64,000 bases of DNA, from contig NZ_CP095376.1 of NCBI RefSeq assembly GCF_023008405.1, positions 6,800,501-6,864,500 on the forward strand, given 5' to 3'. Below are positions 55,695 through 64,000 of the stretch, in pieces. Numbering within the stretch: the stretch's first letter is position 1; every line of letters starts with the position of its first letter. The notes below the pieces were generated by a model. It ran no database searches and was not told the DNA's origin. It was given only the letters and a program-made list of their open reading frames with translations. Source of the stretch: Amycolatopsis sp. FBCC-B4732. GTDB taxonomy: Bacteria > Actinomycetota > Actinomycetes > Mycobacteriales > Pseudonocardiaceae. A program made the translations under genes and the position numbers.

Positions 55695-57259
55695 TGACGG
55701 CAGCCACCGAAGAGGACGTCGCCATGACGACCGCACCGGTGCTCGAGGTGGCCGGGGTGACCAAGCGGTTCCCCGGCACTCTCGCGCTCGACGACGTCAG
55801 CTTCGCGCTGCGGCCGGGCGAGGTGCACGCGCTGGTCGGCGAGAACGGCGCCGGCAAGTCCACGCTGATCAAGGTGCTCACCGGCGTCTACCAGCCCGAC
55901 GAGGGCGAGGTGCGCCACCTCGGCGAGCCGGTGTCGTTCAAACGCCCGATCGACGCGCAGCGCGCCGGGATCTCCACGATCTACCAGGAGGTCAATCTCG
56001 TCCCGCTGATGAGCATCGCGGGCAACGTCTTCCTCGGCCGCGAGCCGCGCACGAAGGCCGGCCTCGTCGACTGGTCGAAGATGTACGCCGACGCCCGCGA
56101 GCTGCTCAAGGGCTACGGCATCGACGACGACGTCAAGCGCCCGCTGCACACCCTGGGCGTCGGCGCGCAGCAGATGGTCGCGCTCGCCCGCGCGGTCTCG
56201 ACCGACGCGAAGGTCGTCATCATGGACGAACCGACGTCGTCGCTCGAGCCGCGCGAGGTCGAGACGCTCTTCGAGGTGCTGAACCGCTTGCACGCCGAAG
56301 GCATCGCGATCGTCTACGTCAGCCACCGCATGGACGAGCTGTACCGGGTCTGCGAAAGCGTCACCGTGCTGCGCGACGGCCGAGTCGTCCACAGTGGACC
56401 GCTCAAGAACCTGCCGCGCATCGAGCTGGTGTCCAAGATGCTCGGCCGGGAGATCAAGCAGATCCGCGAAGAGGGCGTCACGGCGTTCGGCGAGGAACAC
56501 GACGTCGACCGCGAGCCGCTGCTCAAGGCGGAGCACCTGGCCGGCATGCGGAAGCTGCACGACGTCTCGGTGAGCATCCGGCCCGGCGAGGTCGTCGGCC
56601 TCGCCGGCCTGCTCGGCTCCGGCCGCAGCGAGACCGCACGCGCGATCGTCGGCGCGTTCCCGCTCGACGGCGGATCCGTGCTGCTGGCCGGGAAACCGCT
56701 CAAGAAGGGCAAGATCAAGGCCGCCATGCGCGCCGGGATCGCGTTGCTGGCCGAAGACCGCAAGACCGACGGGATCATCCCGAACCTGTCCGTGCGCGAG
56801 AACATCGTGCTGGCCGCGCTGCCGACGCTCTCGCCGTTCGGCATGGTCAGCAAGTCCAAACAGGACAAAGTCGTCAAGATCTTCATGGAGCGCCTGCGGA
56901 TCAAGGCCGCCAGTCCCGAGCAGAAGGTGTCCGAGCTCTCGGGCGGCAACCAGCAGAAGGTGCTGCTCGCCCGCTGGCTCGCCACCGGCCCGAAGATCCT
57001 GCTGCTCGACGAACCGACGCGCGGCATCGACGTCGGCGCCAAGGCCGAGGTCCAGGCGCTGATCGACGAACTCGCGCAGGAAGGGCTCGGCGTGCTGCTC
57101 ATCTCGTCCGAACTGGAAGAGCTGATCGACGGCTCCGACCGCGTGGTCGTGCTGCGCGACGGCTCGGTCGTCGGCGAGCTCACCGGCGACGGCATCACCG
57201 AGGAGAACGTCCTGACCGCGATCGCGGCCGAAGCACCCGGGGGTGACAACGATGTCTGA
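55694..57259 (+). CDS. Sugar ABC transporter ATP-binding protein (RbsA-type, double domain)
   Basis: A 521-residue protein with two ABC domains. The first Walker A is GENGAGKSTLIKVL; its signature motif is degenerate (LGVGAQQMVALARAV). The second has GLLGSGRSETARAI in place of a normal Walker A and the intact signature LSGGNQQKVLLARWL with LLLDEPTRGIDVG. This is the usual asymmetric RbsA/MglA layout. ATG at 55694 overlaps the binding-protein stop; ATG at 55724 is an alternative with a GAGGA site. It powers the two permeases that follow. Confidence 0.9.
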   Translation: MTAATEEDVAMTTAPVLEVAGVTKRFPGTLALDDVSFALRPGEVHALVGENGAGKSTLIKVLTGVYQPDEGEVRHLGEPVSFKRPIDAQRAGISTIYQEVNLVPLMSIAGNVFLGREPRTKAGLVDWSKMYADARELLKGYGIDDDVKRPLHTLGVGAQQMVALARAVSTDAKVVIMDEPTSSLEPREVETLFEVLNRLHAEGIAIVYVSHRMDELYRVCESVTVLRDGRVVHSGPLKNLPRIELVSKMLGREIKQIREEGVTAFGEEHDVDREPLLKAEHLAGMRKLHDVSVSIRPGEVVGLAGLLGSGRSETARAIVGAFPLDGGSVLLAGKPLKKGKIKAAMRAGIALLAEDRKTDGIIPNLSVRENIVLAALPTLSPFGMVSKSKQDKVVKIFMERLRIKAASPEQKVSELSGGNQQKVLLARWLATGPKILLLDEPTRGIDVGAKAEVQALIDELAQEGLGVLLISSELEELIDGSDRVVVLRDGSVVGELTGDGITEENVLTAIAAEAPGGDNDV

Positions 57260-58214
57260 GGCCACCCTGACGAGAACCCCCGACCGCGCGAAGGTCACCG
57301 CGTGGCTGCAGAACTACGGCGTCTACCTGGCCGTCGTCGTGCTGCTGCTGTTCAACGTGGTCTTCACCGAGAACTTCCTGTCCGCGGCCAACTTCCGCAC
57401 CCAGCTGGTGCAGGCGGCGCCGGTCTGCATCGTCGCGCTCGGCATGGCGCTGGTGATCGGCACCGAGGGCATCGACCTGTCGGTCGGCTCGGTGATGGCG
57501 ATCGCCGCCGCGCTCATCCCGCTCTACCTCGGCGCGGGCCCGCTGACGGCGATCATCGTCGCGATCATCGCCGGGATCGTGTCCGGCCTGTTCAGCGGCT
57601 ACCTCGTTGCGTACCTCGGCATCCAGCCGATCATCGCGACGCTGGCGCTGCTGGTCGGCGGGCGCGGGCTCGCGCTGGTGATCGCCCACGGCCAGCTGAT
57701 CCAGGTGCGCAACCAGGACTTCCTGGAGCTGGGCACCGGCGACCTGCTCGGCGTGCCGGTCATGGTCATCGTCGCGGGCGTGCTCGCGGTGCTGGCCGGG
57801 CTGGTCGTGCAGCGCACGACGTTCGGGCGGCACCTGGTCGCGGTCGGCGGCAACCGCGCCGCGAGCACCCTGGCCGGGCTGCCGGTGAAGCGCGTGCTCA
57901 TCAGCGTCTACGTCATCTCCGGGGCGCTGGCGGCGATCGCCGGCGTGCTGGCCACGTCCCGGCTGGGCGCGAGCGACCCGAGCGACGTCGGCCTGCTCAT
58001 GGAGCTGTCCGCGATCACCGCGGTCGTCGTCGGCGGCACGCCGCTGACCGGCGGCCGGGTCCGCGTGCTCGGCACCGTGTTCGGCGCGCTGCTCATGCAG
58101 CTCGTCCAGGCCACCCTGATCAAGCACAACCTGCCGGACTCGACCGCGCAGATGGTCCAGGCGGCCATCATCGTCGTCGCGGTCTACGTCGCGCGCGAGC
58201 GGAGCAGCCGATGA
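57252..58214 (+). CDS. Sugar ABC transporter permease 1 (RbsC-type)
   Basis: A 320-residue membrane protein with eight or so predicted membrane segments. It has the family EAA-like region VGGNRAASTLAGLPVKRVLI and the N-terminal signature GTEGIDLSVGSVMAIAAAL. The ATG at 57252 lies inside the end of the ATPase gene (8 bp overlap). It pairs with the next permease to form the channel. Confidence 0.9.
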   Translation: MSEATLTRTPDRAKVTAWLQNYGVYLAVVVLLLFNVVFTENFLSAANFRTQLVQAAPVCIVALGMALVIGTEGIDLSVGSVMAIAAALIPLYLGAGPLTAIIVAIIAGIVSGLFSGYLVAYLGIQPIIATLALLVGGRGLALVIAHGQLIQVRNQDFLELGTGDLLGVPVMVIVAGVLAVLAGLVVQRTTFGRHLVAVGGNRAASTLAGLPVKRVLISVYVISGALAAIAGVLATSRLGASDPSDVGLLMELSAITAVVVGGTPLTGGRVRVLGTVFGALLMQLVQATLIKHNLPDSTAQMVQAAIIVVAVYVARERSSR

Positions 58215-59185
58215 CCGCCACCCAGACCCAGGCCCGCAACGCGGCCTTCGCCGGTGTCCTGCAACGGCAGGGCGCGGCCGTCGTGCTCGTGCTCGGCGTG
58301 GCCGCCGCGTGGTTCGCCTTCCCGCACTTCGGCACGGCGGACAACCTGCGCAGCCTCGTGCTGCAGGGCTCGTTCCTCGCGGTGATCGCGCTCGGCATGA
58401 CGTTCGTGATCATCTCCGGCGGCATCGACCTGTCGGTCGGCTCGAACTACGCGCTCGGCGGCGTCCTCGCCGCGTACGGCGCGCAGTACGGGCTGGTCGT
58501 CGCGATCCTGCTACCGCTGGCGGTGTGTTCGCTGATCGGGCTGATCAACGGCCTGCTCATCGCCCGCACCGGGATGGCGCCGTTCATCGTGACGCTGGCG
58601 TCCCTGCTGTTCGCCAGGGGACTCCTGCTCGCGCTGACCTCCGAAGGCGCGACGACGTACAAAGTGGACCCCGGCTCGGCGTTCCTCTGGCTGGGCCAGG
58701 GCACGATCTTCGGCGTCGGCGTCCCGGTGTACATCACGCTCATCCTGTTCGCGCTCGGCGGCCTGCTGCTGCGCCGCACCCGGTTCGGCCAGTCGGTGTT
58801 CGCCATCGGCGGCGCCGAGCAGTCCGCGCTGCTGATGGGCCTTCCGGTGGCCCGCACCAAGATCAGCCTCTACACCCTCAGCGGCGCGCTCGCCGGGTTC
58901 GCCGGCGTCCTCACCGCCGCATACCTGCAGTCCGGCGTCACGGTGATCGGCGTCGGCACCGAACTGGACGCGATTTCGGTCGTCGTCATCGGCGGCACGC
59001 TGCTCACCGGCGGTGCCGGGACGATCATCGGCACGCTCGTCGGCGTGCTGCTGCGCACGCTGATCCAGAACGTCATCAACCAGATCGGCACCCTCGACTC
59101 CAACTACCAGACGGTGGTGAGCGGGGCCTTCCTGCTCGTCGTCGTGGTGATCCAGCGCCTGCTGGCGCGTTCCCGAACCCGCTGA
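58211..59185 (+). CDS. Sugar ABC transporter permease 2 (RbsC-type)
   Basis: A 324-residue membrane protein, paralog of permease 1. It shows VIISGGIDLSVGSNYALGGV, the EAA-like loop IGGAEQSALLMGLPVARTKI and VVVIGGTLLTGGAGTIIGTL. The ATG overlaps the previous stop (ATGA). Two different permeases with one fused ATPase fit the import complex of ribose/galactofuranose type (YtfT/YjfF-like). Confidence 0.9.
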   Translation: MTATQTQARNAAFAGVLQRQGAAVVLVLGVAAAWFAFPHFGTADNLRSLVLQGSFLAVIALGMTFVIISGGIDLSVGSNYALGGVLAAYGAQYGLVVAILLPLAVCSLIGLINGLLIARTGMAPFIVTLASLLFARGLLLALTSEGATTYKVDPGSAFLWLGQGTIFGVGVPVYITLILFALGGLLLRRTRFGQSVFAIGGAEQSALLMGLPVARTKISLYTLSGALAGFAGVLTAAYLQSGVTVIGVGTELDAISVVVIGGTLLTGGAGTIIGTLVGVLLRTLIQNVINQIGTLDSNYQTVVSGAFLLVVVVIQRLLARSRTR

Positions 59186-59216
59186 GCCCCTTCCCCCTCA
59201 TCAGGAGGTCTCAACG

Positions 59217-61718
59217 ATGTTCAGCCTTGCCCGAAAAACCCGGAGATGGCTGACCGCGGCCGCCGCGTTCGCGGTCGCCGTGGCCGGCCTCGGCACGGTG
59301 CCGGCGGCCAGTGCCGCGGACGCGCCGCAGTGGCAACGGCTCACCCCGCCGCTGTCGACGCCCTGGACGCAGGACGTCTCCCCCGCCAACGCCCTGCCCG
59401 ACTACCCCCGGCCGCAGCTGACCCGCGACAAGTGGCAGAACCTCAACGGTGTCTGGGAGTTCGCCAAGGCGACCCCGGGTGAGGCCGCGCCGGTCGGCAA
59501 GACGCTCGGCGAGCGCATCCTCGTGCCGTACCCGGTCGAGTCCGCGCTGTCCGGGATCATGCGCCACGAAACGAACATGTGGTACCGCCGCACGTTCGAG
59601 GTCCCCAAGAACTGGCAGGTCGGCAAGGGCGGGCAGCGGCTGCTGCTGCACTTCCAGGCCGTCGACTACGACGCCACCGTGATCGTCAACGGCAAGACGG
59701 CCGGCCGCCACACCGGCGGCTACGACGCCTGGTCCGTGGACGTCACCGACGCGCTCACCACGGGCAGGTCGCAGGAGGTCGTCGTCGGCGTCGCCGACCC
59801 GAACGACCAGGGCGGGCAGCCGATCGGCAAGCAGCGCCAGCCCGGCGACGGCATCTTCTACACGCCGTCCTCCGGCATCTGGCAGACCGTCTGGCTGGAG
59901 CCGGTGGCCTCCGCGCGCATCGACCGCCTCGACGTCACGCCCGATGTGGCGAGTGGCTCGGTCACGGTGAACGCCGTGGTCGGCGGCCCGGTCAAGCAGC
60001 GCGTCGAAGCCGTCGCCTACGACCACGGCCGCCCGGTCGGGCGCGTGTCCGGCGACGCGAACAAGCCGTTGAAGCTCAAGGTGGACCGGCCGCACCTGTG
60101 GTCGCCGGACGACCCGTTCCTCTACGACCTGCGCGTCAAGCTCTCCGGCGGGGACGAGGTCGGTTCGTACTTCGGCATCCGGTCGATCAGCGTCGGCAAG
60201 ACCGCCGACGGCAAGCAGCGGATGCTGCTCAACGGCAAGTTCGTCATGCAGGTCGGCCCGCTCGACCAGGGCTTCTGGCCGGACGGCATCTACACCGCGC
60301 CGACCGACGCCGCGCTGAAGTTCGACCTGCAGCAGGAGAAGGCGCTCGGCTTCAACATGGTGCGCAAGCACATCAAGGTGGAGCCGGACCGCTGGTACTA
60401 CTACGCCGACAAGCTGGGCCTGATGGTCTGGCAGGACATGCCGGCGATGAAGGACGACGTCGAGCCGTCGGCGGCGTCGCGCGTCAACTACGAGTCCGAG
60501 ATGAAGCGGATGATCGACCAGCACCGCAGCTTCCCGTCGATCGTCACGTGGGTGCCGTTCAACGAAGGCTGGGGCGACTACGAAGTCGGCCGGATCGCCG
60601 ACGAGGTCAAGTCCTGGGACCCGTCGCGGCTGGTGAACGCGGAATCCGGCGTCAACTGCTGCCGGTCCGAACCGGACAGCGGTCGCGGTGACATCTACGA
60701 CGACCACACCTACACCGGGCCCGGAACACCGGTGCAGACCGGCACCCGGGCGGCGGTCGACGGCGAGTACGGCGGGCTCGGCCTCAAGGTCGCCGGGCAC
60801 GAGTTCGACCCGGCGGGCAGCTTCGCCTACGAGATGGAGCCCGACAGCGCGACGCTGACCCGGCGCTACGGCGAACTCCAGCAGCGCCTGCTGCTGGTCG
60901 CCCAGCGCTGCGGCGTTTCGGCCGGCGTCTACACGCAGACCACCGACGTCGAGAAGGAGGTCAACGGCTTCTTCACCTACGACCGGCAGGTGAAGAAGAT
61001 GGACTTCGCGGCGGTCCGCGCGGCGAACTTGGCCGTGATCAAGGGCGCGACGGGTGCTCCGGTGACGTCCGGTCCTCCGGTGCCCGCGGGCACGCCGGGG
61101 ATCGACGGCATCGCGGCGTACGGGTTCGACGAGAACACCGGCACGACGGCCGCGGACTCGGTCGGCGACCACGACGCCACGCTCGTCGGCGGCGCGTCCT
61201 GGACGGCGGGCAAGAGCGGCTCGGCGCTCGCGGTGAACGGGTCGGGCCAGTACGCCGACACGGGCGCCGCGCTGGTGAACACCGAAGGCAGCTACAGCGC
61301 GGCGGCGTGGGTGAAGTTCAACGCGGTCGGCGACGGCTTCCAGACCGTGGTGAGCCAGGACGGCGACAGCACCAGCGCGTTCTTCCTGCAGTACTCGGGC
61401 CAGGACCACCGCCTGGCGATGAGCTTCGTCGGCACGCGGGCCCTGGCGCCCACGGCCCCGGAAGCGAACCGCTGGTACCACGTGGTCGGCGTCCGCGACG
61501 CGGCCGCGGGCACGCTGAAGCTGTACGTGGACGGGCAGCTGGTGGCCACGAAGAGCGTCTGCCTCGGCGACGCTTCGACGGGCCACACGGTGATCGGCCG
61601 CGGCAAGTACGGCGGCGGCCCGGTCGACTTCCGCAACGGCGCGGTCGACCAGGTGCACGTCTACGACCGGGCGCTGTCCGACGCGGACGTGAGCGCGTTG
61701 TACGGCAGCGGCAAGTAG
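59217..61718 (+). CDS. Secreted glycoside hydrolase family 2 enzyme with LamG-like C-terminal domain
   Basis: An 833-residue exported enzyme. The signal peptide ends near ASA (about 34). The GH2 sugar-binding jelly roll starts at LTRDKWQNLNGVWEF (about 68-82) and includes NMWYRRTFEVP; the TIM barrel holds GFNMVRKHIKVEPDRWYYY and the acid/base motif PFNEGWGDYEV. The likely nucleophile region is DGEYGGLG. Residues from about 630 form a LamG/concanavalin-like domain (AAYGFDENTGTTAADSVGDH). It would release sugars outside for the ABC importer upstream, which it follows by 31 bp. The exact substrate (beta-galactoside, glucuronide or mannoside) is not clear. Confidence 0.88.
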   Translation: MFSLARKTRRWLTAAAAFAVAVAGLGTVPAASAADAPQWQRLTPPLSTPWTQDVSPANALPDYPRPQLTRDKWQNLNGVWEFAKATPGEAAPVGKTLGERILVPYPVESALSGIMRHETNMWYRRTFEVPKNWQVGKGGQRLLLHFQAVDYDATVIVNGKTAGRHTGGYDAWSVDVTDALTTGRSQEVVVGVADPNDQGGQPIGKQRQPGDGIFYTPSSGIWQTVWLEPVASARIDRLDVTPDVASGSVTVNAVVGGPVKQRVEAVAYDHGRPVGRVSGDANKPLKLKVDRPHLWSPDDPFLYDLRVKLSGGDEVGSYFGIRSISVGKTADGKQRMLLNGKFVMQVGPLDQGFWPDGIYTAPTDAALKFDLQQEKALGFNMVRKHIKVEPDRWYYYADKLGLMVWQDMPAMKDDVEPSAASRVNYESEMKRMIDQHRSFPSIVTWVPFNEGWGDYEVGRIADEVKSWDPSRLVNAESGVNCCRSEPDSGRGDIYDDHTYTGPGTPVQTGTRAAVDGEYGGLGLKVAGHEFDPAGSFAYEMEPDSATLTRRYGELQQRLLLVAQRCGVSAGVYTQTTDVEKEVNGFFTYDRQVKKMDFAAVRAANLAVIKGATGAPVTSGPPVPAGTPGIDGIAAYGFDENTGTTAADSVGDHDATLVGGASWTAGKSGSALAVNGSGQYADTGAALVNTEGSYSAAAWVKFNAVGDGFQTVVSQDGDSTSAFFLQYSGQDHRLAMSFVGTRALAPTAPEANRWYHVVGVRDAAAGTLKLYVDGQLVATKSVCLGDASTGHTVIGRGKYGGGPVDFRNGAVDQVHVYDRALSDADVSALYGSGK

Positions 61719-61731
61719 GCAGCTCCCTCGG

Positions 61732-61765
61732 ATCCGGGGAGGCCGGTCGGCCGGCCTCCCCGGAT
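61732..61765 (+). terminator. Strong intrinsic terminator of the LacI-controlled operon
   Basis: Perfect 15-bp arms at 61732-61746 and 61751-61765 (ATCCGGGGAGGCCGG and complement) with a TCGG loop, followed by TTTTCC. One of the few terminators here with a short T-run. It ends the transporter-GH2 transcript. Confidence 0.88.
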
Positions 61766-61854
61766 TTTCCGTTCCCTGCCCAACCATCCAGCCCCTTTGC
61801 GCGTGTGGTTGCCGAAGCCGCCGTACCCGGCGGCTCAGGGGAGGAAAGCAGGGG

Positions 61855-64000
61855 GTGAGCCTTTTGGGCTCCAGGATGACGAGAACCGCGAGAGCGGGGA
61901 TCACGGCGGCGCTGCTGGTCGCGGGCACCACCGTGGTCACCGCGGCGCCGGCGTCGGCGACGATCCTCACGTCGATCAGCTCGACGTCGTGGTCGTACAC
62001 CGACTCGGCCCAGCCGAAGAAGAGCTTCGTGAACCCGGCCGGCAACGCGCCGGTCGGCGCGAAAGTCACAGCCGACGGCAAGAAGCACGTGTCGAAGTCC
62101 TACTTCACGTTCGACCTCACCGGACTGCGCGGCGCGAAGGTGCTTTCCGCGCAGCTGTGGGGCCGCGAAGCCACGGTCGCCGACTGCTCGGCGCCCCGGG
62201 CGACCGAGCTGTGGGTGACGGCGCCGTCGGCGAAGCCGCCGACGTGGGAGAACCAGCCCGCGGAGCTGAGCAAGCTCCCCGGCCCGGGCTCCCTCGACGT
62301 CTGCCCGTCGGACTACCTCGACTGGGCCGCCGCGCCGACGCTGCAGCAGGCGATCGACGCCGGCCGCACCTCGCTGACGCTGGTGTTGCGCCTGCCCGAC
62401 GGGCAGCAGCACAACCCGCGGTTCGGCCGGACCCAGCAGCCGTCGCTGACCATCAGCCTCGAGAAGAACCAGGCACCCGCCGCGGCCACCAACCTGACCA
62501 CGCGCGGCAAGGCCTGCGCGGAAAGCCCCACCGTCGGCCTCGGCGACACGCGGCTTTCCGCGGTCGTCACCGACCCGGACAGCTACCAGGTCGGCGCGGA
62601 GTTCGCCTGGTGGCCCGCCGGCCACCCGGACCAGCGGCAGACCACCGAACTCGGCAAGTACTGGACGCCGGGCTACCCGCTGTGGACCGAGCTCGGCCAG
62701 GACCGCCTCGCCGACGGCGTCACCTACGACTGGCAGGTCCGCGGGACCGACGAGCTGACCGCCGGGCCGTGGAGCGGCACCTGCCGCTTCACCACCGACT
62801 TCACCCCGCCCACGACGGCGCCGCTGGTGACGTCGACGGACTTCCCGGGCGACACCGCGCCGGCCGGCGGGGTCGGCGTACCCGGCGCCTTCACCTTCGA
62901 CGCCCGGGGCGACCAGGACGTCGTTCGCTTCGCCGTCGGCGAGTCCGTCCCGCCGCAGTACGTGACCGCGGACAAGCCGGGCGGCACGGCGACCTACACG
63001 TTCACCCCGCGGACCGACGGCCCGCAACGGCTGCTCGTGCGCGGGGTCGATGCCGGCGGCAACAGCACGCCCAGCACGACCTACCGGTTCTGGGTGGGCA
63101 GCAACGGCCCGTCGATGGCCTGCGCCCCGGCCCAGGCGTTCCTCGGCGAGACGCGGCAGTGCACGTTCAGCCCGCACGGCACCGACGGCGCCACCGAGTA
63201 CCTGTACCGGATCGACGGCGGGCCGGAGGCCACCCTGCCCGCGGGACCGGACGGCACCGCCTCGTTCACCATCACGCCGACCGACGCCGCCAAGGGCTAC
63301 CGCGTCGAGGTCCGGGCGCGGATGACCAACGGGAACCTCTCCGCCGACCGGACCACGCAGATCGCGGTCGACCGCGGCCTGCCGGTGATCGACGCGCCGC
63401 CGAGCCTGATGGCCGGGCAGCCCGCGGTGTTCACCCTGCACGCCACGCTGCCGGGTTCGGCGACCTTCACCTACGACTGGGACTACGGCACCCCGGTCAC
63501 GATCCCGGTCGGCCCGGACGGCACGGCCCAGGTCACCATCACCCCGGCCGAGCAGGGCCAGCACTGGCTGCACGCGCACACGACGACCGCGGCCGGGCTG
63601 GTGTCGGCGCAGGACGAGGTCAACGTCACCGCCGTCACGAACGGGCCGAAGGTGACGAGCGCGGAGTACCCGGAGTACGCGGTCGGCGGCTACGTCACGA
63701 CGCCGGGCACCTTCACGTTCTCGTCGCCGTTGCCGGGCGCGGTGAGCTTCACCTACCGCCTCCAGGGCGCGGAGCCGGCCACGATCCCGGCGGGCCCGGA
63801 CGGGACGGCGAGCGCCGTCCTGACCCCGCTCACCGCGAGCTCGCAGTACCTGGAAACGACCACGACGTTCGCCGACGGCACGGTTTCGGCGGGCAGCTAC
63901 TACTGGTTCTCCCCGCGGTCGGCCGCCCCGCCGCTCACCTGTGACGGCAGCGGGTCCCTGCGGCCCGGCCAGGTGGTCCACTGCACGCTGACGCCGGTCC
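61855..64000 (+). CDS. Large secreted DNRLRE-domain protein, 3' part outside window
   Basis: At least 715 residues, open to the right edge. The start may be GTG 61855 (AGGAAAGCAGGG before it) or ATG 61876. The signal peptide ends near ASA (AAPASA). The first domain (about 40-210) is DNRLRE/CBM96-like: KSYFTFDLTGLRGAKVLSAQ and ATELWVTAPSAKPPTWENQ. Repeated beta-sandwich modules follow, with motifs such as VTYDWQVRG, VRFAVGESVP and DGTASFTITP, which recur about every 90-100 residues. This resembles the N-terminal part of the YD-repeat/Rhs-like or wall-associated secreted proteins; the C-terminus, which would decide, is missing. Confidence 0.82.
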   Translation, partial: MSLLGSRMTRTARAGITAALLVAGTTVVTAAPASATILTSISSTSWSYTDSAQPKKSFVNPAGNAPVGAKVTADGKKHVSKSYFTFDLTGLRGAKVLSAQLWGREATVADCSAPRATELWVTAPSAKPPTWENQPAELSKLPGPGSLDVCPSDYLDWAAAPTLQQAIDAGRTSLTLVLRLPDGQQHNPRFGRTQQPSLTISLEKNQAPAAATNLTTRGKACAESPTVGLGDTRLSAVVTDPDSYQVGAEFAWWPAGHPDQRQTTELGKYWTPGYPLWTELGQDRLADGVTYDWQVRGTDELTAGPWSGTCRFTTDFTPPTTAPLVTSTDFPGDTAPAGGVGVPGAFTFDARGDQDVVRFAVGESVPPQYVTADKPGGTATYTFTPRTDGPQRLLVRGVDAGGNSTPSTTYRFWVGSNGPSMACAPAQAFLGETRQCTFSPHGTDGATEYLYRIDGGPEATLPAGPDGTASFTITPTDAAKGYRVEVRARMTNGNLSADRTTQIAVDRGLPVIDAPPSLMAGQPAVFTLHATLPGSATFTYDWDYGTPVTIPVGPDGTAQVTITPAEQGQHWLHAHTTTAAGLVSAQDEVNVTAVTNGPKVTSAEYPEYAVGGYVTTPGTFTFSSPLPGAVSFTYRLQGAEPATIPAGPDGTASAVLTPLTASSQYLETTTTFADGTVSAGSYYWFSPRSAAPPLTCDGSGSLRPGQVVHCTLTPV

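Noticed and set aside
61318..63981. Minus-strand frame of almost 900 codons
   Set aside because: Arginine/glycine-rich shadow of the GH2 and DNRLRE genes, which show signal peptides and domain motifs on the plus strand.

Overview
The window is high-GC actinomycete chromosomal DNA. GTG starts and 4-bp GTGA stop/start overlaps are frequent. The gene content fits a filamentous Pseudonocardiaceae-type soil actinomycete, and Amycolatopsis is my best guess. It includes a two-domain geosmin synthase, CYP105-like P450s, a mycothiol-type metal-binding domain, secreted proteases (streptogrisin-like and snapalysin-like), a DUF222/HNH gene and many TetR regulators. The genus is an inference, not a measurement. 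I see no rRNA, tRNA or CRISPR array, and no PKS or NRPS core gene.

Layout. 1-6 kb: the 5' end of a folP2-like gene, a rhomboid protease, a YceI remnant, two secreted proteins, and a TetR gene divergent from an unusual epoxide hydrolase fused to a DinB/MDMPI domain. 6-20 kb: catabolic genes (TetR plus amino-acid dehydrogenase, luciferase-like oxidoreductase, Tat-type FAD oxidoreductase, SDR), a sugar unit (GH4 enzyme, DeoR regulator, PfkB kinase), tandem YbjQ-like genes, a dead IS5-family insertion lying exactly between two convergent stop codons, and an alpha/beta hydrolase divergent from a CGNR regulator over a perfect operator palindrome. 20-29 kb: an SDR without the YxxxK motif, GTP cyclohydrolase II coupled to a degenerate PfkB protein, a lipoprotein and membrane protein pair, a SalK-family gene behind a decayed archaeal-type aspartyl-tRNA synthetase, a pair of inverted DnaA-box-like sites, a P450 and an SDR.

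29-43 kb: a secreted multi-domain carbohydrate-binding protein, a methyltransferase, a streptogrisin-like protease, palindromic intergenic repeats, geosmin synthase with a small basic protein behind it, a five-gene translationally coupled operon (MBL hydrolase, DedA, membrane phosphodiesterase, glutaredoxin-like, SH3-methyltransferase fusion) and a DUF222/HNH gene. 43-54 kb: a drug-response type unit (TetR, short UvrA paralog of the DrrC type, siderophore-interacting reductase), a second P450, TetR, an SDR/HxlR divergent pair with paired operators, snapalysin, an AAA ATPase and another repeat doublet. 53.5-61.7 kb: a LacI-controlled ribose-type ABC importer (binding protein, fused ATPase, two permeases) ending in a secreted GH2 enzyme and a strong terminator. 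This looks like one regulon for breaking down an extracellular glycan and importing the released sugar. The window closes inside a large secreted DNRLRE-type protein.

No complete new defence or biosynthetic system is evident. The most unusual items are the palindromic repeat doublets with constant 30-bp spacing (six copies), the inverted DnaA-box pair, the RibA/degenerate-PfkB couple, the five-gene GTGA-coupled operon, the gene-fusion enzymes, and an internally duplicated unknown protein coupled to the LacI regulator.
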